From positions 1 to 64,000 of the forward strand of contig JAHBXQ010000007.1 in NCBI GenBank assembly GCA_019636345.1: a stretch of DNA of 64,000 bases, in the 5' to 3' direction. Positions 34,733 through 44,228 of this stretch are shown here, piece by piece (positions within the stretch are counted from its first letter, which is position 1; each line of letters begins with the position of its first letter). The position numbers were made by a program, and so were the translations under genes. The notes below the pieces were generated by a model. It was given only the letters and a program-made list of their open reading frames with translations, did no database searches and had not been told where the DNA came from. Source of the DNA: Pirellulales bacterium. Its GTDB lineage: Bacteria; Planctomycetota; Planctomycetia; Pirellulales; Lacipirellulaceae.

Positions 34733-37180
34733 TCAAGGCGCCGTTTTCGTCTTGATCACCGTAACCGAGTACGGAGCGAACGACCGCCGCCAGGGGAGCG
34801 AGTCGATTCGCTCGGTCGAGGAAATCGGCGCAACGCGACGCGGCTCGTCGAGGGAATTCTCGGCTTCGGCGCCTTCGGCGGTCAACTCGACGACTTGTGC
34901 CTCGCCCTTCACGAGCGTACGGCCCGTCGTCGTGACAGGAGTCGTCACGGCGTCGCCGGTCGGATTGACGACCAGGATCACGGCCTCGTGGTCGGCGGAG
35001 TTGTAACCCGCGGCGGCGTACAGCGCGGGACGCGGCTTCAAGGCGAACTCCTGGACGAGCTTGTCGTCCAGGTAGCAGCGGACTTCGGCGCCCGCGATCT
35101 CGATCCGGATCGAATACCACCGGCCGGTCTCGATTTGCCCGGGGACCTGCGCGGCGGTCGCCCCGCGCAGTTCCAAACCGTGGAGTCGGTTCCGCCACCC
35201 GCCGAGGTTCCACCAATTGGCCGTTCCCGGGTCGGTCGAGGCGAACGAGACGAGGAACCCTTCTTCGCCCCCCAGTTTGCGAGCCTTGAGCGAGAGCGTG
35301 TAATTCTCCCAATTCGGGTCGCCGACGAACAGCCGGACGTTCTCGGCGCGCGAGCTTTGCCGGAGCACTCCGTTGGCGCATGACCATTGGCCGTTGTGCG
35401 TCTCCCAGCCGGCCAGCCCTGCTTCGGGGTCGAATTCGTACAGCGTTTCGCCGCTGCGAACGACCTTGACGTCTTTGAACTCGGCCTCGGTCAGCCACGT
35501 GCCGATGCCGATCCGCCCGCGGAACGGCGTCGGAGGCTGCTGCGGCAAATCGCTCCGCACGGGCGCCATCAACTCGGGCAGGTGGGTTGAAAAGACCTGC
35601 TGCACGTAGTACGACGGCGAGCCGAACGAGCGTTCGTTGTCGAACCAGATCAGGTCGGGCGCCCACTGGGCGTGGCCGAAGCGGCCGAACAGAGGGGCGT
35701 AGCAGGCCATTGCCACGACGTCGGCGTTGCGCCACAGGCCGGTCATGAACGCGGCCTCGGCGAGGGCGGCTTCCATGTTGTTGCGGCGTCCGGAGCCGTG
35801 GGCGGCGAATTCGCCGGCGAACACCTTGGGCCCGTTGCGACGGAACGAGTCGTAACGGCGATGATTGTCCAGGAACCACTGCGGCGGGCGGTAGTAGTGC
35901 TCGTCGACCAGATCGGCCGGCAGCCCCGCGTAAAACCGGCGCCAGGCGTCGTCGTACTCCCTGCCGTCGGCCCCGGCGCCCGAGGTCGAGATGAGCTTGA
36001 TCTCAGGATGCCGTGCGGCGAGTGTCTTCTGAAACGCCTCGTACCGCGCAAAGTAATCCGCTCCCCATTGCTCGTTGCCGATGGCGACGTATTTCAAGTC
36101 GAAGGGCTCAGGATGCCCCATCGCGGCGCGCTTGGCGCCCCAGGTCGTCTCCGGCGCGCCGTTGGCGAACTCGACGAGGTCGAGCGCGTCCTGCACCCAG
36201 GGGTCGAGTTCCTCCAGCGGCACGAGCCCCCCGCCGCGGAACTGACACGCCATGCCGCAGTTCAGCACGGGCAACGGCTCGGCGCCCATGTCCTCGCACA
36301 GTTGGAAGTACTCGAAGAACCCCAGGCCGTAGGTCTGGTGGTACTGGGGCGATTCGTTGTTGCTCCACAGATTCCAGTTCTGGCGCCGCCGCCAGGGCTC
36401 GTCGATCGTGTCCTTCCAGCGATATGCGTTGGCCAGCCCGTTCCCCTCGACGATGCACCCCCCGGGAAACCGCATGAATCCCGGACGCATGTCGGCCAGC
36501 AGTTGAGCGAGATCCGCGCGGAGCCCGTTGGCACGACCGTGGAACGTGTCGGTCGGGAAGAGCGAGACCATGTCGAGTTCGTAGCGCCCCGGCGCGGCGA
36601 CGAGCACCCGCAGCCGAGCGGCGGCGTGCGAATCGTCGGCCGTGATCGTGCCGGACAAGGACTGCCACGTCTGCGAGTCGCCGGCGCGGAGCACGACCTC
36701 GCCCAGGCTCCGGCCCTCGTCGTCCACGAGCGCCGCGGTCGCTTGGGCGCCGGCGATCGCCGTTCGCAGAAAAAGCGAAAATCGGTAGCTCTTCCCCTTT
36801 TCAACCCGAATGCCGTCGAAACCGGAGTTCGAGACGCCGATCGCGGGAGCTGCGGCTTCCAAGACCAAGTAGTGCTCGTTGTTGGGATCGAGCGGCTCCG
36901 CGTCGCCGATCGAGATCTTCGCTTGCTCGGCGCCCTCGGCTTGCCAACTGGTGAGCCGGTTGCGGTGCTCGAACGAGCGATTCTGAACCAACTCGGCGTA
37001 GAGCCCCCCGTCGGCCGCGTAGTTGATGTCCTCGAAGAAGATGCCGTGCATCGTCCGAGGATAGGCAGGTCCGGGGTTCGTCAGGTCGACCACGATCGAC
37101 CCCGTTGGTTCGGCGGCGATCGCCGTACCGGACGTCAGGAGCGCCAGCAGCAGCCAGCAGGAGAGCTTCACAGGAGACAT
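34733..37180 (-). CDS. Secreted GH51 alpha-L-arabinofuranosidase with inserted lectin-like domain (copy a)
   Basis: This 815-residue protein has a signal peptide (cleavage near AIAAEP). An N-terminal beta-sandwich like CBM4/9 (about 85-210) is followed by a GH51 barrel with acid/base Glu370 in AIGNEQWG and nucleophile Glu457 in FAGEFAAHG. Between barrel and final beta domain lies an insert of about 170 residues (about 575-745, with WSCANGVLRQSS and RLHGLELRGA). It resembles a concanavalin/LamG-like sugar-binding fold, as found in the DUF1080 family. This explains the length, which exceeds the usual 500-660. It would release arabinose from arabinan or arabinoxylan outside the cytoplasm. It is last in a four-gene minus-strand run and converges with adk. 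Confidence 0.92.
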   Translation of the reverse strand: MSPVKLSCWLLLALLTSGTAIAAEPTGSIVVDLTNPGPAYPRTMHGIFFEDINYAADGGLYAELVQNRSFEHRNRLTSWQAEGAEQAKISIGDAEPLDPNNEHYLVLEAAAPAIGVSNSGFDGIRVEKGKSYRFSLFLRTAIAGAQATAALVDDEGRSLGEVVLRAGDSQTWQSLSGTITADDSHAAARLRVLVAAPGRYELDMVSLFPTDTFHGRANGLRADLAQLLADMRPGFMRFPGGCIVEGNGLANAYRWKDTIDEPWRRRQNWNLWSNNESPQYHQTYGLGFFEYFQLCEDMGAEPLPVLNCGMACQFRGGGLVPLEELDPWVQDALDLVEFANGAPETTWGAKRAAMGHPEPFDLKYVAIGNEQWGADYFARYEAFQKTLAARHPEIKLISTSGAGADGREYDDAWRRFYAGLPADLVDEHYYRPPQWFLDNHRRYDSFRRNGPKVFAGEFAAHGSGRRNNMEAALAEAAFMTGLWRNADVVAMACYAPLFGRFGHAQWAPDLIWFDNERSFGSPSYYVQQVFSTHLPELMAPVRSDLPQQPPTPFRGRIGIGTWLTEAEFKDVKVVRSGETLYEFDPEAGLAGWETHNGQWSCANGVLRQSSRAENVRLFVGDPNWENYTLSLKARKLGGEEGFLVSFASTDPGTANWWNLGGWRNRLHGLELRGATAAQVPGQIETGRWYSIRIEIAGAEVRCYLDDKLVQEFALKPRPALYAAAGYNSADHEAVILVVNPTGDAVTTPVTTTGRTLVKGEAQVVELTAEGAEAENSLDEPRRVAPISSTERIDSLPWRRSFAPYSVTVIKTKTAP

Positions 37181-37225
37181 ATCGAGGCTCGCTCGTTGGT
37201 GAACAGGAGAATGGTTCGTCGGAAG

Positions 37226-39226
37226 TCAGTCCGCTTCGACGACGGCGCCGGACAGTTCCATTTCGTCGCCGACTTGGGGCCAGCCGTCAGCGTCCCAACT
37301 CAGGCGGTTGACGCCCAGTTGGGGCAGCCCCTGGCGATCGCCGGCGTAGTAGTGGTAGCTCAGCATCTGTCGGCCCTCGTGCGCGAAGATTCCGGCGTGG
37401 CCTGGGCCGATCGCCTTGCCGCGCGTCGCGAGGACCGGGGCGCCGCCGCCTTCGCGGAGATCGACCCCGCGCTTGTCCACGTAGGGGCCCGTGACCTCGC
37501 GGCTGCGGCCGACGCGGATCTCGTACGTGCTGTTCACTCCCCGGCAGCAGTGGCCCCAGTTGACGAACAGGTAGTAGCAACCGTCGTGATGCCAGAGCGT
37601 CGCCGCTTCGATCTCGGACTTGCTGGCGAGCGCGTAGATCGGGCCGTCGGGATCCTTGCGTTTGCCCGTGGCGGGGTCGAGTTCAACAAGCTTGATTCCT
37701 GTCCAGTACGAACCGTACGCCAGCCAAAGCGTTCCGTCGGGCGCGGCGAGGACGCTCGGGTCGATCGCGTTGTGGTCGTACTTGCCGCTGTCGTCGGTGC
37801 GGACGACCAGCCCCTCGTCGGTCCAGCCGAAATCAGCGGCCTGCGGATCGAGCGTCGGCGATGACGCCAGCCCGATGGCGGACGTCTGCTTGCCGAACGT
37901 CGACACGGAGTAATAGACGAAGTACTTGCCGTCGCGTTCGATCAGGTCGGGAGCCCACAGATGATCGCGATGCTCCGGCACGGCTTCGCGGAACCATTCC
38001 GGCAATTTGGCGAACAGCGGCGGTTCGAGTCGCCACTCGCGCAAGTTCGTCGACGACTGGACTTGGATCCCCGTGCCGGTCGAAAAGCACCAGTACCGGC
38101 CGGCGCGGTGCAGGATTGTCGACGGGTCGTGAATTCGCGCCGGGCGGCGGAACCGCAGACTGACGTACGTCGGCGCATCGCGATCGCAACCGAGGGCGCC
38201 GTCGACGTAGGTCAATTCGGCGACCTGGATCGAACTGCGACGAAGCTCGTACCCGCTGGTCGCTGCGCCCTCGGCGCCCGTGCGCCCTGGGTGAGTGAAG
38301 TAGAACAGGTACGCCCGATCATCGATCGCGACGACGTCGGCGTGCTGGCCGATGACTCCGTCGTCGACCCCGGCGCCGGGCTGCTGCAGCAATCGCTCGG
38401 ACTGCCGAGTCCACTCCGTCGCGTCGTCCGAGCGATAGACGGCCAGCCCGCCCCACTCGTCGATGATCATCCAGTACTTGCCCTGCCAGGCAAAGACCTT
38501 GGGCCCTTCCCCGCCCCGCAGGTCGGGCAGGAGAACCTTGCCCTTGTCGTGCCAAGCGGCCAGATCGTCGCTGTCGGCGCAGTAGATCGATTTCTTGTCG
38601 GCCTCGTTGTTGTACCACATGCGGTACTTGCCGTCGGGCAGGCGGAGGACCGAGGCGTCGATCACTTTCGGCGACGCGAGTTCGAGAGTCGACTCGTACT
38701 TCCAATCGCGCAAGTTCCGGCTTGTCAGGTGAACGATCGACCGCGGATGGCCCCAATCGCGAAACACTCCGGGCACAAGCGTGAGATACATGTGGTACTG
38801 CCCATTGCCGAAGATCACCTCGGGCGCCCAGTAGGTGGCGTCTTCGCCGCCGAAGTCGATGTTCGCCGTTCCGACGTACTCCCAATGAGCGCCGTCGCTC
38901 GACTCGGCGATGCCGATTTTCGTGCCATGCACCCAGTTGACGCCGTCGATCTGATCCTCCGGCAACTTCGCCCGGCGGTTGGTGTAGAACATCCACCACT
39001 TCCGCTCGGCGAAGTTGTAGATGATCGTCGGATCCGCGGCGCCGTCGAACTCGGGGTCCCGGAACAGGGGCTTGTCGGCCAAGCCGCCGCGGCGCGCCGG
39101 CTGCGCCGACGCCAAGTCGGCGCCCAGCGCGACGCACGCCATGACGAACAAGCCGAGCGCCGCGACCCTGCGCGACCTCCGTTCGGAGGGGCGGGGCGTC
39201 GAAGCGGAATCTGCGAGGTCGTTCAC
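37226..39226 (-). CDS. Secreted double-GH43 enzyme, arabinanase-like second module
   Basis: This protein of about 666 residues has an N-terminal export signal (RRVAALGLFVMACVALGADLASAQ) and two five-bladed propellers. The first (about 50-335) is GH43/GH32-like, with GAADPTIIY, YWAPEVIF and PKVIDASVL; its acid residue is not clear. The second (about 360-666) has the GH43 endo-arabinanase landmarks: base Asp367 in IHDPS, Asp489 in AIDPS and acid Glu540 in SEIEAATLW, plus NWGHCCRG. It probably cleaves alpha-1,5-arabinan. Start: GTG at 39226, with GGAG nine bases upstream, is preferred over TTG at 39241. It lies 45 bases upstream of the GH51 gene and 49 bases after GH127. Confidence 0.88.
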   Translation of the reverse strand: MNDLADSASTPRPSERRSRRVAALGLFVMACVALGADLASAQPARRGGLADKPLFRDPEFDGAADPTIIYNFAERKWWMFYTNRRAKLPEDQIDGVNWVHGTKIGIAESSDGAHWEYVGTANIDFGGEDATYWAPEVIFGNGQYHMYLTLVPGVFRDWGHPRSIVHLTSRNLRDWKYESTLELASPKVIDASVLRLPDGKYRMWYNNEADKKSIYCADSDDLAAWHDKGKVLLPDLRGGEGPKVFAWQGKYWMIIDEWGGLAVYRSDDATEWTRQSERLLQQPGAGVDDGVIGQHADVVAIDDRAYLFYFTHPGRTGAEGAATSGYELRRSSIQVAELTYVDGALGCDRDAPTYVSLRFRRPARIHDPSTILHRAGRYWCFSTGTGIQVQSSTNLREWRLEPPLFAKLPEWFREAVPEHRDHLWAPDLIERDGKYFVYYSVSTFGKQTSAIGLASSPTLDPQAADFGWTDEGLVVRTDDSGKYDHNAIDPSVLAAPDGTLWLAYGSYWTGIKLVELDPATGKRKDPDGPIYALASKSEIEAATLWHHDGCYYLFVNWGHCCRGVNSTYEIRVGRSREVTGPYVDKRGVDLREGGGAPVLATRGKAIGPGHAGIFAHEGRQMLSYHYYAGDRQGLPQLGVNRLSWDADGWPQVGDEMELSGAVVEAD

Positions 39227-39275
39227 GATCTCTCTCTCCAAGAAACTTACTGCTGCCGCGATGACGGAGCCTCGG

Positions 39276-41630
39276 CTATGGCTGCGAGGTTGCGGGCTCG
39301 TCGCCGTCGCGGCGGACGACGCGCACGCCGAACACTCCGCCGGCGGTGTTGCGGGGCTCGGCCTGGAACTTGACGGTCGCGGTCTTGCGGCCCGTCGTTC
39401 GCTCGAGCGGCAGTTCGTACGTGCGGTCCCAAAACTTGCCGGGCTGATCGCGATCGAGCGACTCGGACGCGAACTTCTCGCCGTCGATCAGGACGTCGAA
39501 CTTGCGGGCCCCTGAATCGCTCCCCCAATAGGTGACGATCAAATCGGCGGCCCCGTCGTCGGGGAGCTTCACGTCGAACGAGAACCAGCCCCCGTCCCAG
39601 GCATGGCGGAACTTCTTCCCGCCGAAGTCTCCCGGCCCCGTCTTCTCCCCCTGGAAGTTGTGATCGCGCTCGGACTGCATCTCGCCAATGGCGAACAGAT
39701 CGACCGTTCGGGCGTCGAGCTGCTTGAGTCGCCGCCGCTGTTCGTTGTATTCGCGTTCCCGGGCGCGCCATTGGTCCTCGGTGAAGACGTCCCAGTAGAC
39801 GATGTAGCGCTCGTCACGGACCGCAAAGAACGGCTCCAGCGGCAGATCCCGTGGGCGGCCGACGCCAGCGGTTTCGAACCGCGCCGGTCGATCCGCCGCG
39901 GGCTTGAGCCAATCGTCGACCGGCCGATCGCTCGTCACCAGCACCGGCAGCATCTCCTCGGCGTCTTGCCCCACGATCCCGACGTACATCGCCGGTCCGT
40001 AGAACGCCGCGACGCGGCCAGGATTGTCCGGCATGGGCTCCAGTCGCAGCGACGGCGGCAAATCGACTTCGACGACGTCCCCGGCGTTCCATGTCCGTTC
40101 GACGGTCGCGAACGATCCCGGCGTGGCGTCGGTCTCGACCTCCGCGCCATTGACGCGAATGCGAAATCCCTCGCCGCACCACCGGGGGCGCCGCACGTGC
40201 AGGGCGAACTCGCGCGGCTCTTTGCAGGAGATTTCCAGCCGCGTCGCCCCCGTGGTCGGCAGCTCGGTCTGCTGGCGAAGCTTCACCCCGGCTCGGGTCC
40301 AATCGAGCTCCGACGAGATGAACTGGTTCACGTACAGGTCGTCGGCCGACCGAGCGTAAACGTACTCGCCGTAGCGGGCGTGGTTCTCCATCCCCGAGCC
40401 GCTGCAGCAGGTGAACGCCTCGGGGTCCATGAACGGCTTGGTCGACCCCGCGGCCAGCGGCACGAAGTAGCAGACCATGCCCGTCGCCGAGTTCTGCGAT
40501 GCCAGGATGTGATTCCACAGCGCCCGCTCGGCGTACTCGACGTACGCGGCGTCGGGCTTCTGCGAGAAGAGGGCCGAGGTCAGCTTGAGCATGTTGTAGG
40601 TGTTGCAGGTCTCGGCCGTGTCATGGCTGAGCCGGTCGTTGAGCTTGCGCGGCGGGCCGAGGTGCTCGCGCATGCTGTTGCCCCCCATGGCGTAGGTGTG
40701 GTTGTCGACGATCGTCGACCAGAAGAAGCGGGCGATCACGGCGAACTTGGCCTCGCCGGTGAGTTCGGCGATCTTCGCCGCGCCGATGATCTTGGGGACC
40801 TGCGTGTTCGAGTGCTTCCCCTCCAATTCGTCGCGCTCGGCGGCGAGCGGATCGAGGATCTGCTTGTGGTAGAACTTCTTCGCCAGCTTGAGGAACTCTT
40901 CGTCGCCGGTGAGTTGATACAGCTCGGCCAGCGACTCGTTCATGCCGCCGTGCTCGCAGGCGAGCATCTGCTGCCACTGTTCGGGCGTCAGGTCGGCGGT
41001 CGTCTCGATCGCCCATCGCCCCAGGCGCGACGCCACGTCGAGCGCCTGCTCGTTGTCGCACAGGCGGTAGGCGTCGATCAGCCCTGCGAACAACTTGTGA
41101 AGCGTGTACCACGGGACCCAGGACCCGTTGAGGTCGAACCCTCGGGAGCGGATGTCGCCGCGGGCCACCTCGGCAAACACTTCGCGGCCCCGCGGCATGG
41201 CGCCGACGAACCCGTCCCCTCCCGCCTCCTGACAGGCGGCCAATTCGGCGACGACGTAATCGACTCGGCGGCGAAACTCCTCGTCGCCGTCCGCGTGGTG
41301 CATCCGGGCGCAGGCGCTCAGGTAATGTCCCAGGCTGTGCCCGGCGATCCCCATCGCTTCCCACCCGCCGTACTGTTCGGCCTTCGGCTCCAGTCCGGCG
41401 TCTTTGCGGTACCAGCTCAGCAGGCGATCGGGCTTGAGCGTCAGCAGGTACGCCGCGTCGGCGTCCTGCGCCTCCTTGAACGGGCCGTCGAGCAACTTGA
41501 CCTGCCGTACGTCGAACGGCCGCACGACCGGCGGCGATTTGGCCGCGACCTGGGCTCGACAGACGGGGGGCGCCAACGGGGCCATGAATACGATCGCAAG
41601 GAACCCAAACTTCAAGGCGGAAACGTTCAC
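39276..41630 (-). CDS. Secreted GH127 beta-L-arabinofuranosidase (DUF1680)
   Basis: This enzyme of 784 residues has the (alpha/alpha)6 barrel of GH127, with WYTLHKLFAGLIDAYRLC and ACEHGGMNESLAELY. The zinc-thiolate active site is intact: Glu340 and Cys342 in TAETCNTYNM and the pair Cys408-Cys409 in FTCCSGSGMEN. In the Bifidobacterium enzyme HypBA1 the corresponding residues are E338, C340, C417 and C418. C-terminal beta domains follow, including a DUF4986-like region and an extra sandwich after ~650. A signal peptide (LKFGFLAIVFMAPLAPPVCRAQ) indicates export. The start is GTG at 41630; a TTG 63 bases further upstream lacks support. The gene follows GH51 copy b after an 84-base gap with a perfect hairpin. 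Confidence 0.9.
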   Translation of the reverse strand: MNVSALKFGFLAIVFMAPLAPPVCRAQVAAKSPPVVRPFDVRQVKLLDGPFKEAQDADAAYLLTLKPDRLLSWYRKDAGLEPKAEQYGGWEAMGIAGHSLGHYLSACARMHHADGDEEFRRRVDYVVAELAACQEAGGDGFVGAMPRGREVFAEVARGDIRSRGFDLNGSWVPWYTLHKLFAGLIDAYRLCDNEQALDVASRLGRWAIETTADLTPEQWQQMLACEHGGMNESLAELYQLTGDEEFLKLAKKFYHKQILDPLAAERDELEGKHSNTQVPKIIGAAKIAELTGEAKFAVIARFFWSTIVDNHTYAMGGNSMREHLGPPRKLNDRLSHDTAETCNTYNMLKLTSALFSQKPDAAYVEYAERALWNHILASQNSATGMVCYFVPLAAGSTKPFMDPEAFTCCSGSGMENHARYGEYVYARSADDLYVNQFISSELDWTRAGVKLRQQTELPTTGATRLEISCKEPREFALHVRRPRWCGEGFRIRVNGAEVETDATPGSFATVERTWNAGDVVEVDLPPSLRLEPMPDNPGRVAAFYGPAMYVGIVGQDAEEMLPVLVTSDRPVDDWLKPAADRPARFETAGVGRPRDLPLEPFFAVRDERYIVYWDVFTEDQWRAREREYNEQRRRLKQLDARTVDLFAIGEMQSERDHNFQGEKTGPGDFGGKKFRHAWDGGWFSFDVKLPDDGAADLIVTYWGSDSGARKFDVLIDGEKFASESLDRDQPGKFWDRTYELPLERTTGRKTATVKFQAEPRNTAGGVFGVRVVRRDGDEPATSQP

Positions 41631-41660
41631 CGGCAGGATCTCGCAAGGGGGGGCGGGCTG

Positions 41661-41685
41661 CTGCGGGAGCCTCGCGCTCCCGCAG
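41661..41685 (-). other. Perfect intercistronic hairpin between GH51-b and GH127
   Basis: A 10-bp perfect inverted repeat CTGCGGGAGC / GCTCCCGCAG with a 5-base loop lies between the GH51-b stop (41715) and the GH127 start (41630). It lacks a T-run on the transcribed strand, so it is not a classic terminator. A message-processing or stability element, or partial attenuation, is possible. Confidence 0.6.
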
Positions 41686-41714
41686 CGGGACAAAGCCGAC
41701 TCCGGAGCCGTTCC

Positions 41715-44228
41715 CTATTGGACCGGAAATCGGAGAACGGTCAACGAATGCGGGGCGAATTCATGCACGAATACGGGGCCCGCGAGTTTCGCCGTGCTCG
41801 TTTGCGGGGCGATCGCCTCGGGTTCGTCGAGCGAGTTGACCGCATCGGGATCGCCCGCGAGCACGACGATTCGGGCCTCGTCCCCGGCGAGCTTGGCGGA
41901 TCCCAGGTCGATCTGTCCTGTCACAGGCTTGTCGCCCACGTGCACCGCCTTGACGACGACCTCGCGGGTCGCGGCATCGCGACCCGCGACGGCGTACAAC
42001 CAGGGCAGCTCCAAGGCCGGAATCGTCGCCTCGTGGACGAGCTTGTCGTCGAGGTAGCACCGCACGTCAGGGCCGCTCAGCTCGATCCGGACGTCGTACC
42101 AGCGTCCCTCCTCGATGCTTCCCGGCGTCGCGGCCACTTGCGGATTCTCGGTGCTATGCCGGGCGAGAAACGCTTGCAGCGTGTGCTGCGTGTTGCCCGC
42201 GGCGCCAATGTTCCACTGCACGAACGATCCCCCCGGCGTCCCGCGGACCAGCGCCGCAAAGCCCCCCGGGCCCCCCGTCTTGCGGGCCTGGAATCGCACC
42301 ACGTAGTCGCGCCAATCGCAGTCTCCCAACAAGGCGCGGCAGGTCGCCCGCGGCGCCGTTTGGGCGAGCGTGTCGCCATCAAGTTCCCACCGCCCACGGA
42401 AGCGTTCGAGCACGTCGACGTCGGCAAGCTGGTCGGCCCGCCACAGCGTTTCGCCCTCGCGCGCGACCGTGATTCCCCGGAACTCGACCGTCGCGTCGTT
42501 GGCGCCGACGCCAATTCGTCCCCCCGCGGGCGCCCGGGGGCGCGGGTCGACGAACTCGATCGGCAGCACGACGTCGGCCCGATGCCGGCTGAACAATTGC
42601 TGGACGTAGTAGTTCGGGGTCGCGTACGAGGTCAGGCTGTCGAACCAGATCAGATTCGGCCGCCACTGCCACGCCTCCTCGTGCCCGAACAGCGGGGCGT
42701 AGCACGACATGACCACCACGTCCGAGTTGCGCTCGATCCCGGTGAGAAACGCCGCCTCGGCCAAAGCGCAGCGCAGGTTGTTGCGGTTGTCGGGCGAGCA
42801 GATGTCGATCGACTGGGCCGCGTATTCGCCCATGAACACTTGCGATCCGCCGCGGGGGTAGGAATCGTAGCGCGTCGCCTCGCGCTGGAACCAATCGGGG
42901 CAGGCGTAACAGTGCTCGTCGACCGCCTCGGCCTTCTGCGGGCGGAGCCGCGACCAGGCGTAATCAAAGTCGGCGCCGACCGGGAACGGTCCGGAACCCG
43001 AGACGAGCCGAATCTCGGGATGCTTCTCCTTGAGCACGGCCGCGATTCGCTCGTATCGGTCGAGGTACTGCGGGCCCCACTGTTCGTTGCCGATCCCCAG
43101 CATCGTCAGACCGAACGGCGCGGGATGCCCGAGCGCGGCCCGGCGGGCGCCCCACGGGGTCTCGGGGCCGCCGTTGGCGAACTCGATTAGATCGAGCACG
43201 TCGTCGATGTACGGTTCCAGGGCATCGAGCGCAACGAGCTCCTTCGAGTTGAACTGGCACGCCATGCCGCAATTGAGGATCGGCAGCGGCGCGGCTCCGA
43301 GGTCCTCGCTCAACTGGAAGAACTCGAAGAACCCGACGCCGAACGACTGAAAATAGTCGGGCGTAAGCCGATGGGCGAACTCGGCGTTCCAGCGGTTCAA
43401 CAACAACCGCCGCTCGGCCAAGTCGCCGATGGTCGTTTTCCACTGATAGCGGTACTTCAACTCCGGCCCTTCGACGATGCACCCCCCGGGGAAGCGGAAG
43501 AACGCGGGTTGCAGCTCCGCGAGCTTCTGCACGAGATCGGCCCGCAGCCCGTGGGGGCGTTCCCGCCAGGTACGTACGGGGCAGAGCGACGCCATGTCGA
43601 GATCGATCAGCCCGGGCCCGGCGAGCAGCAACTGCAGCGAGCCGCGCCCCTCGTCCGCGGTCGGGACGAGCTCCGTCTCGACCGCGCGCCATTCCGACCC
43701 GGCGACGTCGACGGCGGATTCGGCGAGCGCCTTCCCCTGCGGATCGACCAGTCGCACCACAAGCAGGGCGGTCCGTCCGGCGACCGAGCGCGCCTGGGCC
43801 GTGAAGCGGTACGGTTCGCCCGCGCGGAACCCCATGCCGCGGAACCCTTCGTTCGCGGCGCCGTAGGGGCCTTGCTCGCTGGTTTCGATCCGCAGGAAGA
43901 CGGCGTTGGTCGTTCGCCAGGGGGCGTCGTTGCTCGTGCTCAGTCGACCCCGCGACCCGCCGCGGACCTCGCTCCAGCCAAGCAGCGCCCGGGGAAACTC
44001 GAAACCGCCGTTCTTCACCAACTCGGCGTTGAGCCCCCCGTCGCCGCCGAAGTTGATGTCCTCGAAGAAGATGCCGTAGAGCTGCGGACTGACCGTGTGG
44101 CCGGGGCGGTCGACGGCGACGCGCAATTGAACCTCGGCCGCCGCAGCGATCGAGGCGAGCAAAGCCGTCAGGGCCGATAGCGCACCGCACCTCAACAGAC
44201 ACCGCAGGTTACCCGCGGGCGCTGGCAT
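41715..44228 (-). CDS. Secreted GH51 alpha-L-arabinofuranosidase with inserted lectin-like domain (copy b)
   Basis: This 837-residue paralogue of the enzyme at 34733-37180 shares its whole layout. It has a signal peptide (LTALLASIAAAAEV), an N-terminal beta-sandwich, a GH51 barrel with GIGNEQWGPQY and FMGEYAAQS as acid/base and nucleophile sites, a concanavalin-like insert (WELDGDTLAQTAPRAT to CYLDDKLVHEATIPAL) and a C-terminal beta domain. It is the first gene of the minus-strand arabinan run. The start at 44228 is an ATG with GGAG just upstream; the open frame extends further back only as shadow sequence. Having two secreted GH51 enzymes in one run suggests different linkage preferences, for example arabinan versus arabinoxylan. 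Confidence 0.92.
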   Translation of the reverse strand: MPAPAGNLRCLLRCGALSALTALLASIAAAAEVQLRVAVDRPGHTVSPQLYGIFFEDINFGGDGGLNAELVKNGGFEFPRALLGWSEVRGGSRGRLSTSNDAPWRTTNAVFLRIETSEQGPYGAANEGFRGMGFRAGEPYRFTAQARSVAGRTALLVVRLVDPQGKALAESAVDVAGSEWRAVETELVPTADEGRGSLQLLLAGPGLIDLDMASLCPVRTWRERPHGLRADLVQKLAELQPAFFRFPGGCIVEGPELKYRYQWKTTIGDLAERRLLLNRWNAEFAHRLTPDYFQSFGVGFFEFFQLSEDLGAAPLPILNCGMACQFNSKELVALDALEPYIDDVLDLIEFANGGPETPWGARRAALGHPAPFGLTMLGIGNEQWGPQYLDRYERIAAVLKEKHPEIRLVSGSGPFPVGADFDYAWSRLRPQKAEAVDEHCYACPDWFQREATRYDSYPRGGSQVFMGEYAAQSIDICSPDNRNNLRCALAEAAFLTGIERNSDVVVMSCYAPLFGHEEAWQWRPNLIWFDSLTSYATPNYYVQQLFSRHRADVVLPIEFVDPRPRAPAGGRIGVGANDATVEFRGITVAREGETLWRADQLADVDVLERFRGRWELDGDTLAQTAPRATCRALLGDCDWRDYVVRFQARKTGGPGGFAALVRGTPGGSFVQWNIGAAGNTQHTLQAFLARHSTENPQVAATPGSIEEGRWYDVRIELSGPDVRCYLDDKLVHEATIPALELPWLYAVAGRDAATREVVVKAVHVGDKPVTGQIDLGSAKLAGDEARIVVLAGDPDAVNSLDEPEAIAPQTSTAKLAGPVFVHEFAPHSLTVLRFPVQ

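Noticed and set aside
33702-35879. 725-codon open frame on the minus strand
   Set aside because: Arg/Ala-rich shadow covering adk (antisense) and part of the GH51-a gene (same strand, other frame).
39603-43190. 1195-codon open frame on the plus strand
   Set aside because: It lies fully antisense to the GH127 and GH51-b genes, which have intact catalytic motifs. Its composition (Arg, Val, Gly, Asp, His-rich) is that of a high-GC antisense shadow.
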